A stretch of 9,085 nucleotides of DNA, taken from the NCBI GenBank assembly GCA_002342585.1, contig DDQG01000037.1, forward strand, positions 53,172 to 62,256, in the 5' to 3' direction. Position 1 is the first letter of the stretch; each line of letters starts with the position of its first letter. The notes below the pieces were generated by a model. It was not told the origin of the DNA and did no database searches. It saw only the letters and a list, made by a program, of their open reading frames with translations. The stretch is from Prevotellaceae bacterium UBA2448 (GTDB lineage Bacteria; Bacteroidota; Bacteroidia; Bacteroidales; Bacteroidaceae). The position numbers and the translations under genes were made by a program. Below, one piece after another: positions 1 through 6,301 of the stretch.

Positions 1-57
1 GACCAATTCATCAAAGAACTGAATGACAAAGGTGAATTGAACGAGAAAAGACCTTAG
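1..57 (+). CDS. 3' end of an unidentified gene
   Basis: An open frame runs in from the left edge and stops at TAG (55-57). The visible C-terminus is 18 residues, DQFIKELNDKGELNEKRP, which is charged and soluble in character. Too little is present to name a family. That it is a real gene end is supported by the strong terminator that begins about 10 nt after the stop. Confidence 0.5.
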   Translation, partial: DQFIKELNDKGELNEKRP

Positions 58-66
58 ACCTTAGAT

Positions 67-104
67 AAAAAAACTGCTACCTCATGAGATAGCAGTTTTT
101 TTGT
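67..104 (+). terminator. Rho-independent terminator after the left-edge gene
   Basis: The arms AACTGCTA and TAGCAGTT enclose a second short palindrome (CTCATGAG), so the stem is almost continuous. It is followed by a run of T. The 5' side is preceded by a run of A, so it could also stop transcription arriving on the - strand. Confidence 0.85.
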
Positions 105-108
105 TTAG

Positions 109-154
109 CGGTTAGGGGTTAGTGGTTAGAGAGCTTTTGGCTTTTGGCTATTGG
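109..154. repeat. Two adjacent sets of heptamer tandem repeats
   Basis: Positions 109-129 hold three units of NGGTTAG (CGGTTAG, GGGTTAG, TGGTTAG). Positions 134-154 hold three units of a different heptamer (CTTTTGG twice, then CTATTGG). They lie between convergent transcription units, in the space between two terminators. Short 7-bp repeats of this kind usually arise by replication slippage; no function is evident. Confidence 0.7.
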
Positions 155-160
155 CGCATA

Positions 161-198
161 GAAAAATCCCACTCATTATAGTAATGGGTGGGAAAAAT
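161..198 (-). terminator. Terminator of the - strand primase/helicase operon
   Basis: The arms CCCACTCATTA and TAATGGGTGGG pair over 11 positions (one G-T wobble) around a TAG loop. A5 tracts on both sides give a T-rich tail in either direction. It lies 26 nt past the stop of the DUF3987 gene, with repeat copy R1 between, and separates that gene from the convergent gene at the left edge. Confidence 0.8.
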
Positions 199-200
199 CA

Positions 201-225
201 AAATGCAATGCAATTTTGCAATATT
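201..225 (+). repeat. R1, copy 1 of a four-copy 25-bp repeat
   Basis: Sequence AAATGCAATGCAA followed by TTTTGCAATATT. It is identical over 25 bases to R3 (5992-6016) and is the reverse complement of R2 and R4. It overlaps the TAA stop of the DUF3987 gene (224-226). An A5 tract lies just outside it (193-197), as for the other three copies. Internally it contains three direct TTGCA units (read on the - strand) and a short TGCAA/TTGCA hairpin. Confidence 0.9.
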
Positions 226-2185
226 ACATGAGTTTCTTGTATTTGCCTCTGTCTGGCCCTTTGGCGATTTTTTGGACAAGACCATCATCAACGAGTCGTT
301 TTAGTTTGCTATAGATGCTACCAGCTTTACCTCCGTATTCGAAGCACTCGTCCACATCTTTTGACGAGAAGACATTTGGAAGACGTCGATAGCCTATCCA
401 AGTCTTCTGCTGGTGTGTACGACCCGATACCTGTTGTGCCAGTTGATCGTCATAATGCTTCTCACCAATAGCCTTGAAGTAATACTCTTGGAATGCCAAC
501 TGCGCCTTTGCAATAAGGATTGCCAACTGAACGTCATATTTATCTGGCTTGAAATCTTCGCTGCACTTATAGCGCCCTCCATCTTCTACCATCTTGTCCC
601 AGTGATGGCTGACTACAAATGGAAGTACATAATTAATGCCATGCCAACATGGACGCTTAATCATATCCTCTTCTGCCTTGGAGTCATTTTCTTTTGCATC
701 CTCCATGCGGCGTGCAGTCCATTGATATAGTGCATCAGAGATGTTTTTGCAGGGTACTTCGCCCTTTGTTGAATCAAGACGATAAGCCCATTCTTTGAGC
801 AGACTGTCACGCTCAGCATCTGTATCGTCATATTCGTGTGCTTCCATCATCTTGTAGTCACTACCGCCCATAGGGACAAAAGTGAAACGAGACAAAAGAC
901 CATTCACGAAGTTGGCTTCAGTAGCCATTTTCTTCAATGCATCGCCAGTGCCGGTGTACACACAATTGTAGTGAACAGGGTATTCACCCACATGAGCCGA
1001 AGATGTCTTGAGCAATGAACCGTGTGGCTCTGAATGGAAACTTTTTAGCCACAGGGTAAACAGTGCTTCCATGTACGACTTCTTCATTTGTCGAAGAGTA
1101 TTGTCAAGTTCACTGTCGAACTGAGAAACATGCAGATACCACTCCTCGCCGTCTATAATTTCCTTCGCATTGGTTTCTGCTTCGCGTGCTCCCGCAGCTG
1201 ATGTTTCTGAAGGCAAGGCGCGATAGATACCGTTTGGACGTGGTGATTTGTTTTTAGACGCACCGCTGTTTTGGTCTCTTTCTTGATTCCAACGATTCAA
1301 AGCATCAATCTGAGCCTGATCAGCCTTACGCACGGGTTCCATTAGAATGTCGTAAAGTAGAACTGCCATGTGCTTACCACTACCAGGACGACCTATAAGT
1401 GCGAGCAAACTGTTCAGACGGCATTTTTTGCCTGGTGAAGGCCAAAAGCGATACCAACAGCGCGTCATCAGTGTCATCAGGAAAGCTCCGCCAACTAATA
1501 CTGCTGCTATATAATGTTTGCGTGGCATGCGGTGACAAAGCAATTTCAAAAGTGGAAAATGGGGAAACAGCTTCTCTATTTCAAAACCAATGTTCTCAAG
1601 CAGAGTTATAATCTCATCGCGGACTTCTGTGCCATCTGCTTTTTTAAGGAATTCATTTACAAGAGCCATATAACTGCGCCCTGTAACCTGTTCGATTGCA
1701 AGTCGCATTTTCTTCGAGGGCATCAACTCGCTTATCTGCTCACCCTCACGTTTGTGCTTCAGTTTCTGAGCCGCTTCCATGATGTCATCCAGTTCCTTCT
1801 GTCCGCGCTCCGCAACAATATCCTTAACCCATTGCAGTTGCTCCATCAGAGTCAGTACCTTCTTTGCATCACCATCGCAGATAATCAGCAGGTCGTAAGC
1901 CAACTTGATAGCTGACTTATGTCGACTGCCGATAGGTGCACCGTTAGGCAACAGTGCGTTAGTGAAGTCGATAAGCGGATAGCCCAACGCTGTCAGGTCT
2001 TTGCTTACAATTGGCGAAGTTGCTTCTGCTGCTTGTGTTGCTGATGTGTTAGTTACTTGGTCATTGCCCCAATTTGTGCTATTGAACTGATGACCTTTGT
2101 CTGTTGGGTCGCTCTGCTCCTGTTGATACGACCCGAGAAACTTCTCATTGAAAAGTTCCATGCTTTTGGAATTCTCTTCAGTCAT
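224..2185 (-). CDS. DUF3987-type P-loop (helicase-like) replication protein
   Basis: A 653-residue protein. Residues 1-60 are polar and probably disordered. Residues about 65-145 look like the helical linker usually found between primase and helicase parts. A P-loop GRPGSGK lies at 265-271, followed by an acidic segment (FDSEL, 356-360) and GLLSRF (429-434), which could supply an arginine finger. The last 65 residues resemble a winged helix. This matches the DUF3987 family, commonly joined to or beside VirE-N primase domains in Bacteroidetes mobile elements, where a role in unwinding DNA at replication is inferred. The residue after the P-loop lysine is His272 rather than Ser/Thr, which is atypical. 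It is the last gene of an operon, 11 nt after the primase gene. Family call fairly sure; helicase activity inferred. Confidence 0.8.
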   Translation of the reverse strand: MTEENSKSMELFNEKFLGSYQQEQSDPTDKGHQFNSTNWGNDQVTNTSATQAAEATSPIVSKDLTALGYPLIDFTNALLPNGAPIGSRHKSAIKLAYDLLIICDGDAKKVLTLMEQLQWVKDIVAERGQKELDDIMEAAQKLKHKREGEQISELMPSKKMRLAIEQVTGRSYMALVNEFLKKADGTEVRDEIITLLENIGFEIEKLFPHFPLLKLLCHRMPRKHYIAAVLVGGAFLMTLMTRCWYRFWPSPGKKCRLNSLLALIGRPGSGKHMAVLLYDILMEPVRKADQAQIDALNRWNQERDQNSGASKNKSPRPNGIYRALPSETSAAGAREAETNAKEIIDGEEWYLHVSQFDSELDNTLRQMKKSYMEALFTLWLKSFHSEPHGSLLKTSSAHVGEYPVHYNCVYTGTGDALKKMATEANFVNGLLSRFTFVPMGGSDYKMMEAHEYDDTDAERDSLLKEWAYRLDSTKGEVPCKNISDALYQWTARRMEDAKENDSKAEEDMIKRPCWHGINYVLPFVVSHHWDKMVEDGGRYKCSEDFKPDKYDVQLAILIAKAQLAFQEYYFKAIGEKHYDDQLAQQVSGRTHQQKTWIGYRRLPNVFSSKDVDECFEYGGKAGSIYSKLKRLVDDGLVQKIAKGPDRGKYKKLM

Positions 2186-2196
2186 AAATTTAATAT

Positions 2197-2964
2197 TTAA
2201 ATGTTAAACAAATTATTTTCGTCTATGTAGTAAATGTCGCTCATGCGAGGTGCATAGCTTATGCGAGAAGCATCAATGCAGCTGTCATCACAAACTGGCT
2301 TACCAGTTGTTCCAAGAACATCGAGCAATCCCAGTTCGCGCCCCAGTTCTATCTGATTGTCAGCTATGTTGCCTACATCTGGATTCGCCTCGCATACCAG
2401 GCGCAGACCGCAACCAGACGATGTGGCGTGTGCCAATCTGACAGCCCATGGAAATCCCTGTCGCTGAGTACGTTCAAATACCTCTCGTGGCGACATAGTC
2501 ATGTGGTCAGCATCGAACATGAATAAGCCACTAAGCTGAAGAATGTTAGGTTGCTGTCTGCGACGGAAGAGTATTGGATTTCCCTCTGCATCAACGACTG
2601 CATTCCCTTGTTTGTCGCTCTTCTGCACAGCCTTGAATTCTCTTACAGCGAATACAAAACATGGTAGCTGCATTTTCAGCGAGTTTGTCCATCTTTGTAG
2701 TTTCTTCTCCACTGGCAGAGCTTCAAAGGTAGCTCCAGCACGAGGCTTCTGTGCCTCCTTCATGCAAAAGTCGCGAAAAGATGTGTTAATCATAAAACTG
2801 TTCAGTGGCTGACCCTCATCAATTGCTTTTTCAATAGCCTGACGAGTAGCGATGATGTTGTTTACCTTTGCGCTGTTGATAATAGTTTTAAACACAGCCG
2901 CTGTACAAGGGAGACACTCTCCCCAAAACTGATTCTCTTGGTAAGTAAATCTAAAAGGTTCCAT
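2197..2964 (-). CDS. VirE-N / BT4734-like primase (AEP-type) protein
   Basis: A 255-residue protein carrying the signatures of the BT4734/VirE N-terminal domain, which belongs to the archaeo-eukaryotic primase (prim-pol) fold. LFMFDADH (148-154) gives the metal-binding DxD, SSGCGLR (182-188) is the second motif and DASRISY (231-237) the third. The expected function is primer synthesis or polymerisation at a replication origin. In many Bacteroidales elements this domain and the DUF3987 domain form one polypeptide; here they are separate genes 11 nt apart, so they probably act as one complex. The start at 2964 follows the upstream stop by 3 nt, which indicates tight translational coupling. All three motif regions are intact. 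Family call good; biochemical activity inferred. Confidence 0.8.
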   Translation of the reverse strand: MEPFRFTYQENQFWGECLPCTAAVFKTIINSAKVNNIIATRQAIEKAIDEGQPLNSFMINTSFRDFCMKEAQKPRAGATFEALPVEKKLQRWTNSLKMQLPCFVFAVREFKAVQKSDKQGNAVVDAEGNPILFRRRQQPNILQLSGLFMFDADHMTMSPREVFERTQRQGFPWAVRLAHATSSGCGLRLVCEANPDVGNIADNQIELGRELGLLDVLGTTGKPVCDDSCIDASRISYAPRMSDIYYIDENNLFNI

Positions 2965-2967
2965 ACA

Positions 2968-3465
2968 TTATTTATTATTAATAATTTCATTTCTAAATCT
3001 TGCAATTGTAACATTCATCTGACTTTCATATTGAAGAAGCATGCGCTCGATGTTACTATCACATTCTAACTCGGCAAGTATAGATACTTTGTGCTTCTCC
3101 CTGTCTAACCAAATACGCAGGTTGTCATTGCTCAATAGCATACGCCCCTCGCTACCCTCAGGCAGTTTTGGTGTTTGTTTGCGTTCACCTTCGGTCAAAA
3201 CTAAGAACTGGTCAAGCATCTCGCCCACGGGGTCTTCGCTCTTGCCGTCCACGTTCAAGTGCAGACTATAGGAAGAGTCTTTCTTCCCAACAGTTTTATA
3301 AAAACTCGATCCACCCAACTGCTTGAGCATCTCACGTTGGTTCTCCTTTTGTCCTTGCGGAATGAACTCGCGATAACCATTCGACCATTCGTTCAGTTTC
3401 CCTTTTGTTGTACTGTCCGGTTTTGTTTTCGGGCGCGATACATAAATAATGTCTTGTGTTGCCAT
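2968..3465 (-). CDS. Unknown 165-aa protein, first gene of the primase operon
   Basis: No family recognised. The protein is hydrophilic and rich in Lys, Glu and Ser, with no signal peptide or membrane segment. Residues about 12-60 (KTKPDSTTKGK onward) look flexible and residues 95-160 are more ordered, ending in an amphipathic helix. It opens the operon: a Bacteroidetes -7 box lies about 29 nt upstream of its ATG, and it ends 3 nt before the primase gene. That position suggests an accessory or regulatory partner of the primase/helicase pair, but nothing in the sequence shows it. The coding call rests on length, tight spacing and the promoter. Confidence 0.7.
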   Translation of the reverse strand: MATQDIIYVSRPKTKPDSTTKGKLNEWSNGYREFIPQGQKENQREMLKQLGGSSFYKTVGKKDSSYSLHLNVDGKSEDPVGEMLDQFLVLTEGERKQTPKLPEGSEGRMLLSNDNLRIWLDREKHKVSILAELECDSNIERMLLQYESQMNVTIARFRNEIINNK

Positions 3466-3493
3466 AACTTTAAAATTTTTAAATTTTGTAGTG

Positions 3494-3526
3494 CAAAGTT
3501 ATGGCATCAAAACTTACCTATAAAAT
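3494..3526 (-). promoter_or_regulatory. Promoter of the three-gene primase operon
   Basis: The - strand reads TAACTTTG at 3501-3494, a full match to the Bacteroidetes -7 consensus TAnnTTTG. The -33 region about 20 nt upstream is only T-rich and lacks a clear TTTG. The leader to the ATG (3465) is AT-rich with no Shine-Dalgarno sequence, as usual in this phylum. Confidence 0.6.
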
Positions 3527-3560
3527 ATTTTGAATCTTATGTTTGTCAATAAAATACGCC

Positions 3561-3636
3561 TTGGTTGGGGTTAGTTGGGGTTAGTTGGGGTTAAAAAATA
3601 AAACCCCACCTACACAGGTGGGGTTGGTTGGGGTTA
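3561..3636 (+). repeat. G-rich 10-bp repeat array (TTGGGGTTAG type)
   Basis: GGGG runs start at 3567, 3577 and 3587, an exact 10-bp period with unit GTTGGGGTTA. After a terminator hairpin there are two more runs at 3620 and 3630, again 10 bp apart. Five G4 runs on one strand could support a G-quadruplex on the + strand, which is the template strand for the - strand genes. It sits between the coiled-coil gene and the promoter of the primase operon. Confidence 0.7.
3592..3625 (-). terminator. Terminator of the AT-rich coiled-coil gene
   Basis: AACCCCACCT and AGGTGGGGTT form a perfect 10-bp stem with a 4-nt loop (3602-3625). On the - strand it is followed by TTTTATTTTTT. It lies 21 nt after the stop at 3646. 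On the + strand no T-run follows, so the direction is clear. It separates the upstream pair of - strand genes from the primase operon. Confidence 0.85.
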
Positions 3637-3645
3637 AAGATGTTG

Positions 3646-4671
3646 TTATTTTAGGTAGATTTTCTTTATTTCATATTCTCCTTGACCTTCATTCCAAGCA
3701 AATTCCTTTAGTAATTCTTGAGCATAGGAATAATAATGTTCAGAGTTTCTACCTTGACATTTATTCCATTTTAGAATATTATTTTCATTTAGGATACTAT
3801 CAGGTAGGTTTGTAAACTTGAATTGATTGTCATTATGCCAATCGCATCCAAAATGAGCATTCCACCATTTTAGAATATCTTTTTGTGTTGCATTCTTTTT
3901 GCGCGCCTTTATTACATCAAGGACTCGAAACAGAACATAACATTTTGGTCTATCAGATAGATGAGCTGCAGATATATTTACCAATGATTTATATATCATC
4001 TCAGCATTGATGCCAGGCTTGAAGACGTCATCATCTAACCAATCTATCCATTTTGGTTCATTGCTATCTTTATTGTTTTCTAATTGTTTAGCATGTTCTA
4101 CTTGTTTCTCAAGTTCTTTTATCTGTTCTGCTTGATTATTTATGATGGATTGTAGATTTTCATTATCATTATTGATATTGTTTTTTTTCTCTTTGGAATT
4201 ATCTTGCATAATTGCATAAACTTGAACAATATTAAATAGGTAATTACTAATACTTTGAATACTAAAATTAACATTATCGGCGGCGCAATAATGTCCATTA
4301 AACTTAGTTGTAGATAAAACGTTGTTTAATGAGCTACACTTTAAAAATAATAATTCTTTCAGTTGTTCATCCTCTTTGTCGTTACTATTTATTTGTTCGA
4401 GTGCGAATTGTGAGATTTTTTCAGCAGCTTCACAAGCTTTTTTTATGAATGGCATCATTATGTTTACATCATTAATAGATAAATACTTACCTTGTTTGTT
4501 TATACATATATCATTAAGAGTATCTAATGGTGCAAAATATGATAGTATTTTTCCTTGTAACATATATATATAAATTATTCTTTTAATGTTTATTTCTTTG
4601 CGTTCGTTTTCTGATAGTTTGTAGAGGCAGTTTTTTATCTGATTATTTTTGCTTCTCCATAAAAACTGCAT
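3646..4671 (-). CDS. Unknown AT-rich coiled-coil protein
   Basis: A 341-residue protein of no recognised family, rich in Asn, Lys and Ile. Residues about 165-200 (ENLQSIINNQAEQIKELEK onward) form a probable coiled coil. The C-terminal 120 residues look like a compact domain with aromatic clusters (YVLFRVLDVIKARKK at 245-259, LKWWNAHFGC at 267-276, EHYYSYAQELLKEF at 311-324). No signal peptide or transmembrane helix is seen. The first ATG (4671) overlaps the transposase gene by 37 nt; an alternative start is Met37 at 4563, after a very AT-rich leader. Base composition is far lower in GC than the transposase gene it touches, which suggests separate origins. A perfect hairpin terminator follows. 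It may be an accessory or cargo gene; function unknown. Confidence 0.7.
   Translation of the reverse strand: MQFLWRSKNNQIKNCLYKLSENERKEINIKRIIYIYMLQGKILSYFAPLDTLNDICINKQGKYLSINDVNIMMPFIKKACEAAEKISQFALEQINSNDKEDEQLKELLFLKCSSLNNVLSTTKFNGHYCAADNVNFSIQSISNYLFNIVQVYAIMQDNSKEKKNNINNDNENLQSIINNQAEQIKELEKQVEHAKQLENNKDSNEPKWIDWLDDDVFKPGINAEMIYKSLVNISAAHLSDRPKCYVLFRVLDVIKARKKNATQKDILKWWNAHFGCDWHNDNQFKFTNLPDSILNENNILKWNKCQGRNSEHYYSYAQELLKEFAWNEGQGEYEIKKIYLK
4627..4669. repeat. 9-bp inverted repeat spanning the transposase stop
   Basis: GCAGTTTTT (4627-4635) and AAAAACTGC (4661-4669) are exact reverse complements with a 25-nt spacer. The repeat covers the last codons and stop of the transposase gene and the first codons of the next gene. 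It also marks the sharp change from GC-rich to AT-rich sequence. It could be a weak attenuator, or a trace of a junction. Confidence 0.45.
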
Positions 4672-5789
4672 ATCTCAGCAGCGAGGGTGTTGAGGTTGTG
4701 AAAGCGACTGTAGTCACTGTCGGATGGTACGTTGCCGACATCACCCATCGTGTCGAGATTCCAAGGTGCCAAGATGAGCAGACTTCCGTTTGCACAAGCC
4801 TCAAAGCGCTTCTTCTCAGGCTTCCAGTACTGACCGATGGGCTCCTTCTGCAGGTGTATGAGCGGATAGCCCCGCTCTATGCACTCGTTCTTCATCAGTT
4901 GCTCACCGCGCGATATGCCTGGAGTGACAATAGCCGTTCCGCCCTCCATGATCTCTGCCACCCACTGGTCGTGCTCATGGGTGTAGTCCTCCGTCTCTTC
5001 ATAAGGCTGCCGACTCACGGGGTGGCTCCTGTGACACATCACCTGCACCTTGCGAGGCCATCTCAGCAGGAACAGATTGCCGTATGCACCATAGCTGCGA
5101 TTACCTATCTGCACATGCAGACATCTGCGCATGAAGTCGGGCAGAAGTCGCCTCAACATAGCTCGACGAGGATTATCATGCACATAGGCTATCATTGCCT
5201 CGCGGTGGCGCTCATCAAGGCATACAGTGTCGTCGTAGTTGTCATCGAAGAACGGTCGCTGCTGGCGTCCCACAAAAGTGTAGTACTCCTGCCGCTGTTT
5301 CTTTGACATGGCTCGCACCAAAGCCCCCTCGTTGCTATATGCGGCAGCCTTCTCGCGCAGCCAGGCAGGTGCGCCCTCAGTGAAGCATACATCCGATATC
5401 GGTCGATTGACTGAGGTGGGTAGCCCCTGCTCCTGCTGCCAGCGACTTGTGCAGCGAGCCTTGAAAGCCTGAATGATATCGCCCAGACTCCACTGCATTG
5501 GTTCCAATACCTCTATGACACCGTGGAAATGGTCAGGCATACATACGCAGGCATGCACCGCGATCTTGTTTCCATGCTTCGACTGCTGGTCGGGGGTCTG
5601 TAGCCATGCCTCCTGCACAGCTGCGCCAAGCGGGGTGAGAGCGAGTGAGGGGGTGTGGTCAATCTCGGTCGCAAAATCAGAGAGCAGCGCCTCTCGTCCA
5701 CTCACCACGAGGGTGATGAGGTAGGTGCCGCGACCATAGTAGTCGTGACCTGCATTCCGCGGACGATAGGATAGAGCCTCCATATGCAT
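4635..5789 (-). CDS. REP-associated tyrosine (HUH, Y1) transposase with C-terminal extension
   Basis: A 384-residue protein from the start at 5789. The N-terminal 200 residues match RAYT/TnpA-REP single-strand transposases: YLITLVV as the first strand, CMPDHFHGVIEV with the HUH pair (His87, His89), and IAYVHDNPRRAML, whose Tyr202 aligns with the catalytic tyrosine of E. coli TnpA-REP. Such enzymes nick and join single-stranded DNA at REP-type hairpins. About residues 255-384 are extra: TPGISRGEQLMKNECIERG and SLLILAPW suggest a Rossmann-like fold of the kind seen in DprA-related proteins, but this is a weak resemblance. Typical RAYTs are 150-250 residues. The frame is open back to 5864, but a promoter lies between and the extra codons are repeat R2, so 5789 (or 5783) is preferred. 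The gene is markedly GC-rich. Candidate actor on the four repeats. Confidence 0.8.
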   Translation of the reverse strand: MHMEALSYRPRNAGHDYYGRGTYLITLVVSGREALLSDFATEIDHTPSLALTPLGAAVQEAWLQTPDQQSKHGNKIAVHACVCMPDHFHGVIEVLEPMQWSLGDIIQAFKARCTSRWQQEQGLPTSVNRPISDVCFTEGAPAWLREKAAAYSNEGALVRAMSKKQRQEYYTFVGRQQRPFFDDNYDDTVCLDERHREAMIAYVHDNPRRAMLRRLLPDFMRRCLHVQIGNRSYGAYGNLFLLRWPRKVQVMCHRSHPVSRQPYEETEDYTHEHDQWVAEIMEGGTAIVTPGISRGEQLMKNECIERGYPLIHLQKEPIGQYWKPEKKRFEACANGSLLILAPWNLDTMGDVGNVPSDSDYSRFHNLNTLAAEICSFYGEAKIIR

Positions 5790-5798
5790 TCTTTTCCA

Positions 5799-5830
5799 CA
5801 AAGATACAGCATAATTTTCACACTCACAAC
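5799..5830 (-). promoter_or_regulatory. Promoter of the transposase gene
   Basis: The - strand reads GTTG (5830-5827), 20 nt, then TATCTTTG (5806-5799), a full TAnnTTTG match. The start of transcription would fall only a few nt before ATG 5789, so the message would be leaderless or nearly so. The box decides against the upstream ATG at 5864. Confidence 0.65.
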
Positions 5831-5837
5831 TTATTCT

Positions 5838-5861
5838 ATATTGCAAAATTGCATTGCATTT
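5838..5861 (-). repeat. R2, copy 2 of the four-copy repeat (inverted)
   Basis: Read on the - strand it is the same as R1 and R3 over 24 bases; the 25th differs. It lies just upstream of the transposase promoter and forms an inverted pair with R1, enclosing the five - strand genes. It also forms an inverted pair with R3 across the 130-bp AT-rich spacer. Similarity to R1 continues outward through an A5 tract with one or two differences. Confidence 0.9.
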
Positions 5862-5991
5862 CATTTTTGTGAAACTTGAAGGAGGTAGAAAATAGTTAAA
5901 ATGTATTAAAAATATTATATAATATATTAATATATAATTACTTATCTAATTATACTACCTATCTCTTCTCTTTCGCAAAAATCGAAAAAGT
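5862..5991. other. AT-rich spacer between the two divergent modules
   Basis: No gene is visible. Positions 5889-5955 are nearly pure A/T and include the 14-bp palindrome ATATATTAATATAT (5922-5935). GGAGGTAG (5881-5888) and CTACCTATCTC (5956-5966) are partly complementary, so with R2 and R3 the whole 5838-6016 stretch is an imperfect inverted repeat. The AT-rich core could melt easily, or serve as an insertion target; neither is shown. Confidence 0.6.
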
Positions 5992-6016
5992 AAATGCAAT
6001 GCAATTTTGCAATATT
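5992..6016 (+). repeat. R3, copy 3 of the four-copy repeat
   Basis: Identical to R1 over 25 bases, preceded like the other copies by an A5 tract (5985-5989). It lies upstream of the iterons, putative RNA and methylase/nuclease genes, and pairs in inverted orientation with R4 after those genes. Confidence 0.9.
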
Positions 6017-6048
6017 TGGTCTGAGTCTGCGCCCTATGAAAGCTCCTA

Positions 6049-6157
6049 TTTACGGGGATTAAAGCGAGATTACGGCTCGCTTTGGGTGAGGTTACGGCTC
6101 ACTCCCCACGAGGTTACGGCTCACTAAAAGTGGGGTTACGGCACGCAAATTTGGACT
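6049..6157 (+). repeat. Five 22-bp iteron-like direct repeats
   Basis: TTACGG recurs at 6049, 6070, 6092, 6114 and 6136, spaced 21, 22, 22 and 22 bp. The best unit is the 18-bp core GTGAGGTTACGGCTCACT followed by a 4-bp variable spacer (TTGG, CCCC, AAAA). Each core has GAG/CTC-type symmetry flanking TTACGG. In the second unit the flanks change together (GCGAG with CTCGC, against GTGAG with CTCAC), which suggests that the symmetry matters. A period of two helical turns fits several protein dimers bound on one face. Iterons of this size are typical of Rep-binding sites at plasmid origins, but an operator array is equally possible. Unit 1 is degenerate. Confidence 0.75.
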
Positions 6158-6216
6158 CCAGAACCACAAAAATAATCAATATAGTTTCAAGAAAATTTTC
6201 ACATTTTCCCTTCAAA

Positions 6217-6249
6217 ATTGTTTCATTTTCTAACTTTTTCATACTTTTG
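6217..6249 (+). promoter_or_regulatory. Promoter reading into the structured RNA
   Basis: ATTG (6217-6220), 21 nt, then TACTTTTG (6242-6249), a full match to TAnnTTTG. The predicted transcript would start near 6255, about 45 nt before the closing stem of the RNA. A small hairpin (GTTCG at 6256-6260 with CGAAC at 6271-6275) would lie at its 5' end. No other strong promoter is seen before the methylase gene. Confidence 0.6.
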
Positions 6250-6301
6250 CAATCAGTTCGGGGAGAAATTCGAACAAATATTGAAGCATTCGCTATTATT
6301 T

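Noticed and set aside
4698..5306. 202-aa open frame on the + strand antisense to the transposase
   Set aside because: It lacks any recognisable family feature and lies wholly within a gene with clear HUH motifs; GC-rich coding sequence often leaves such open frames on the other strand.
5790..5864. N-terminal extension of the transposase (25 extra residues)
   Set aside because: These codons are repeat R2 and lie on or upstream of a good promoter whose start site falls near 5792; the extra residues also do not look like the family.
6049..6157. CRISPR-like array
   Set aside because: The repeat core is 18 bp with 4-bp spacers; CRISPR spacers are about 30 bp and no cas gene is present. Iterons or operators fit better.
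6256..6275. tRNA-like T-arm (GTTCG ... CGAAC)
   Set aside because: The loop is 10 nt and no acceptor, D or anticodon arms are found around it.
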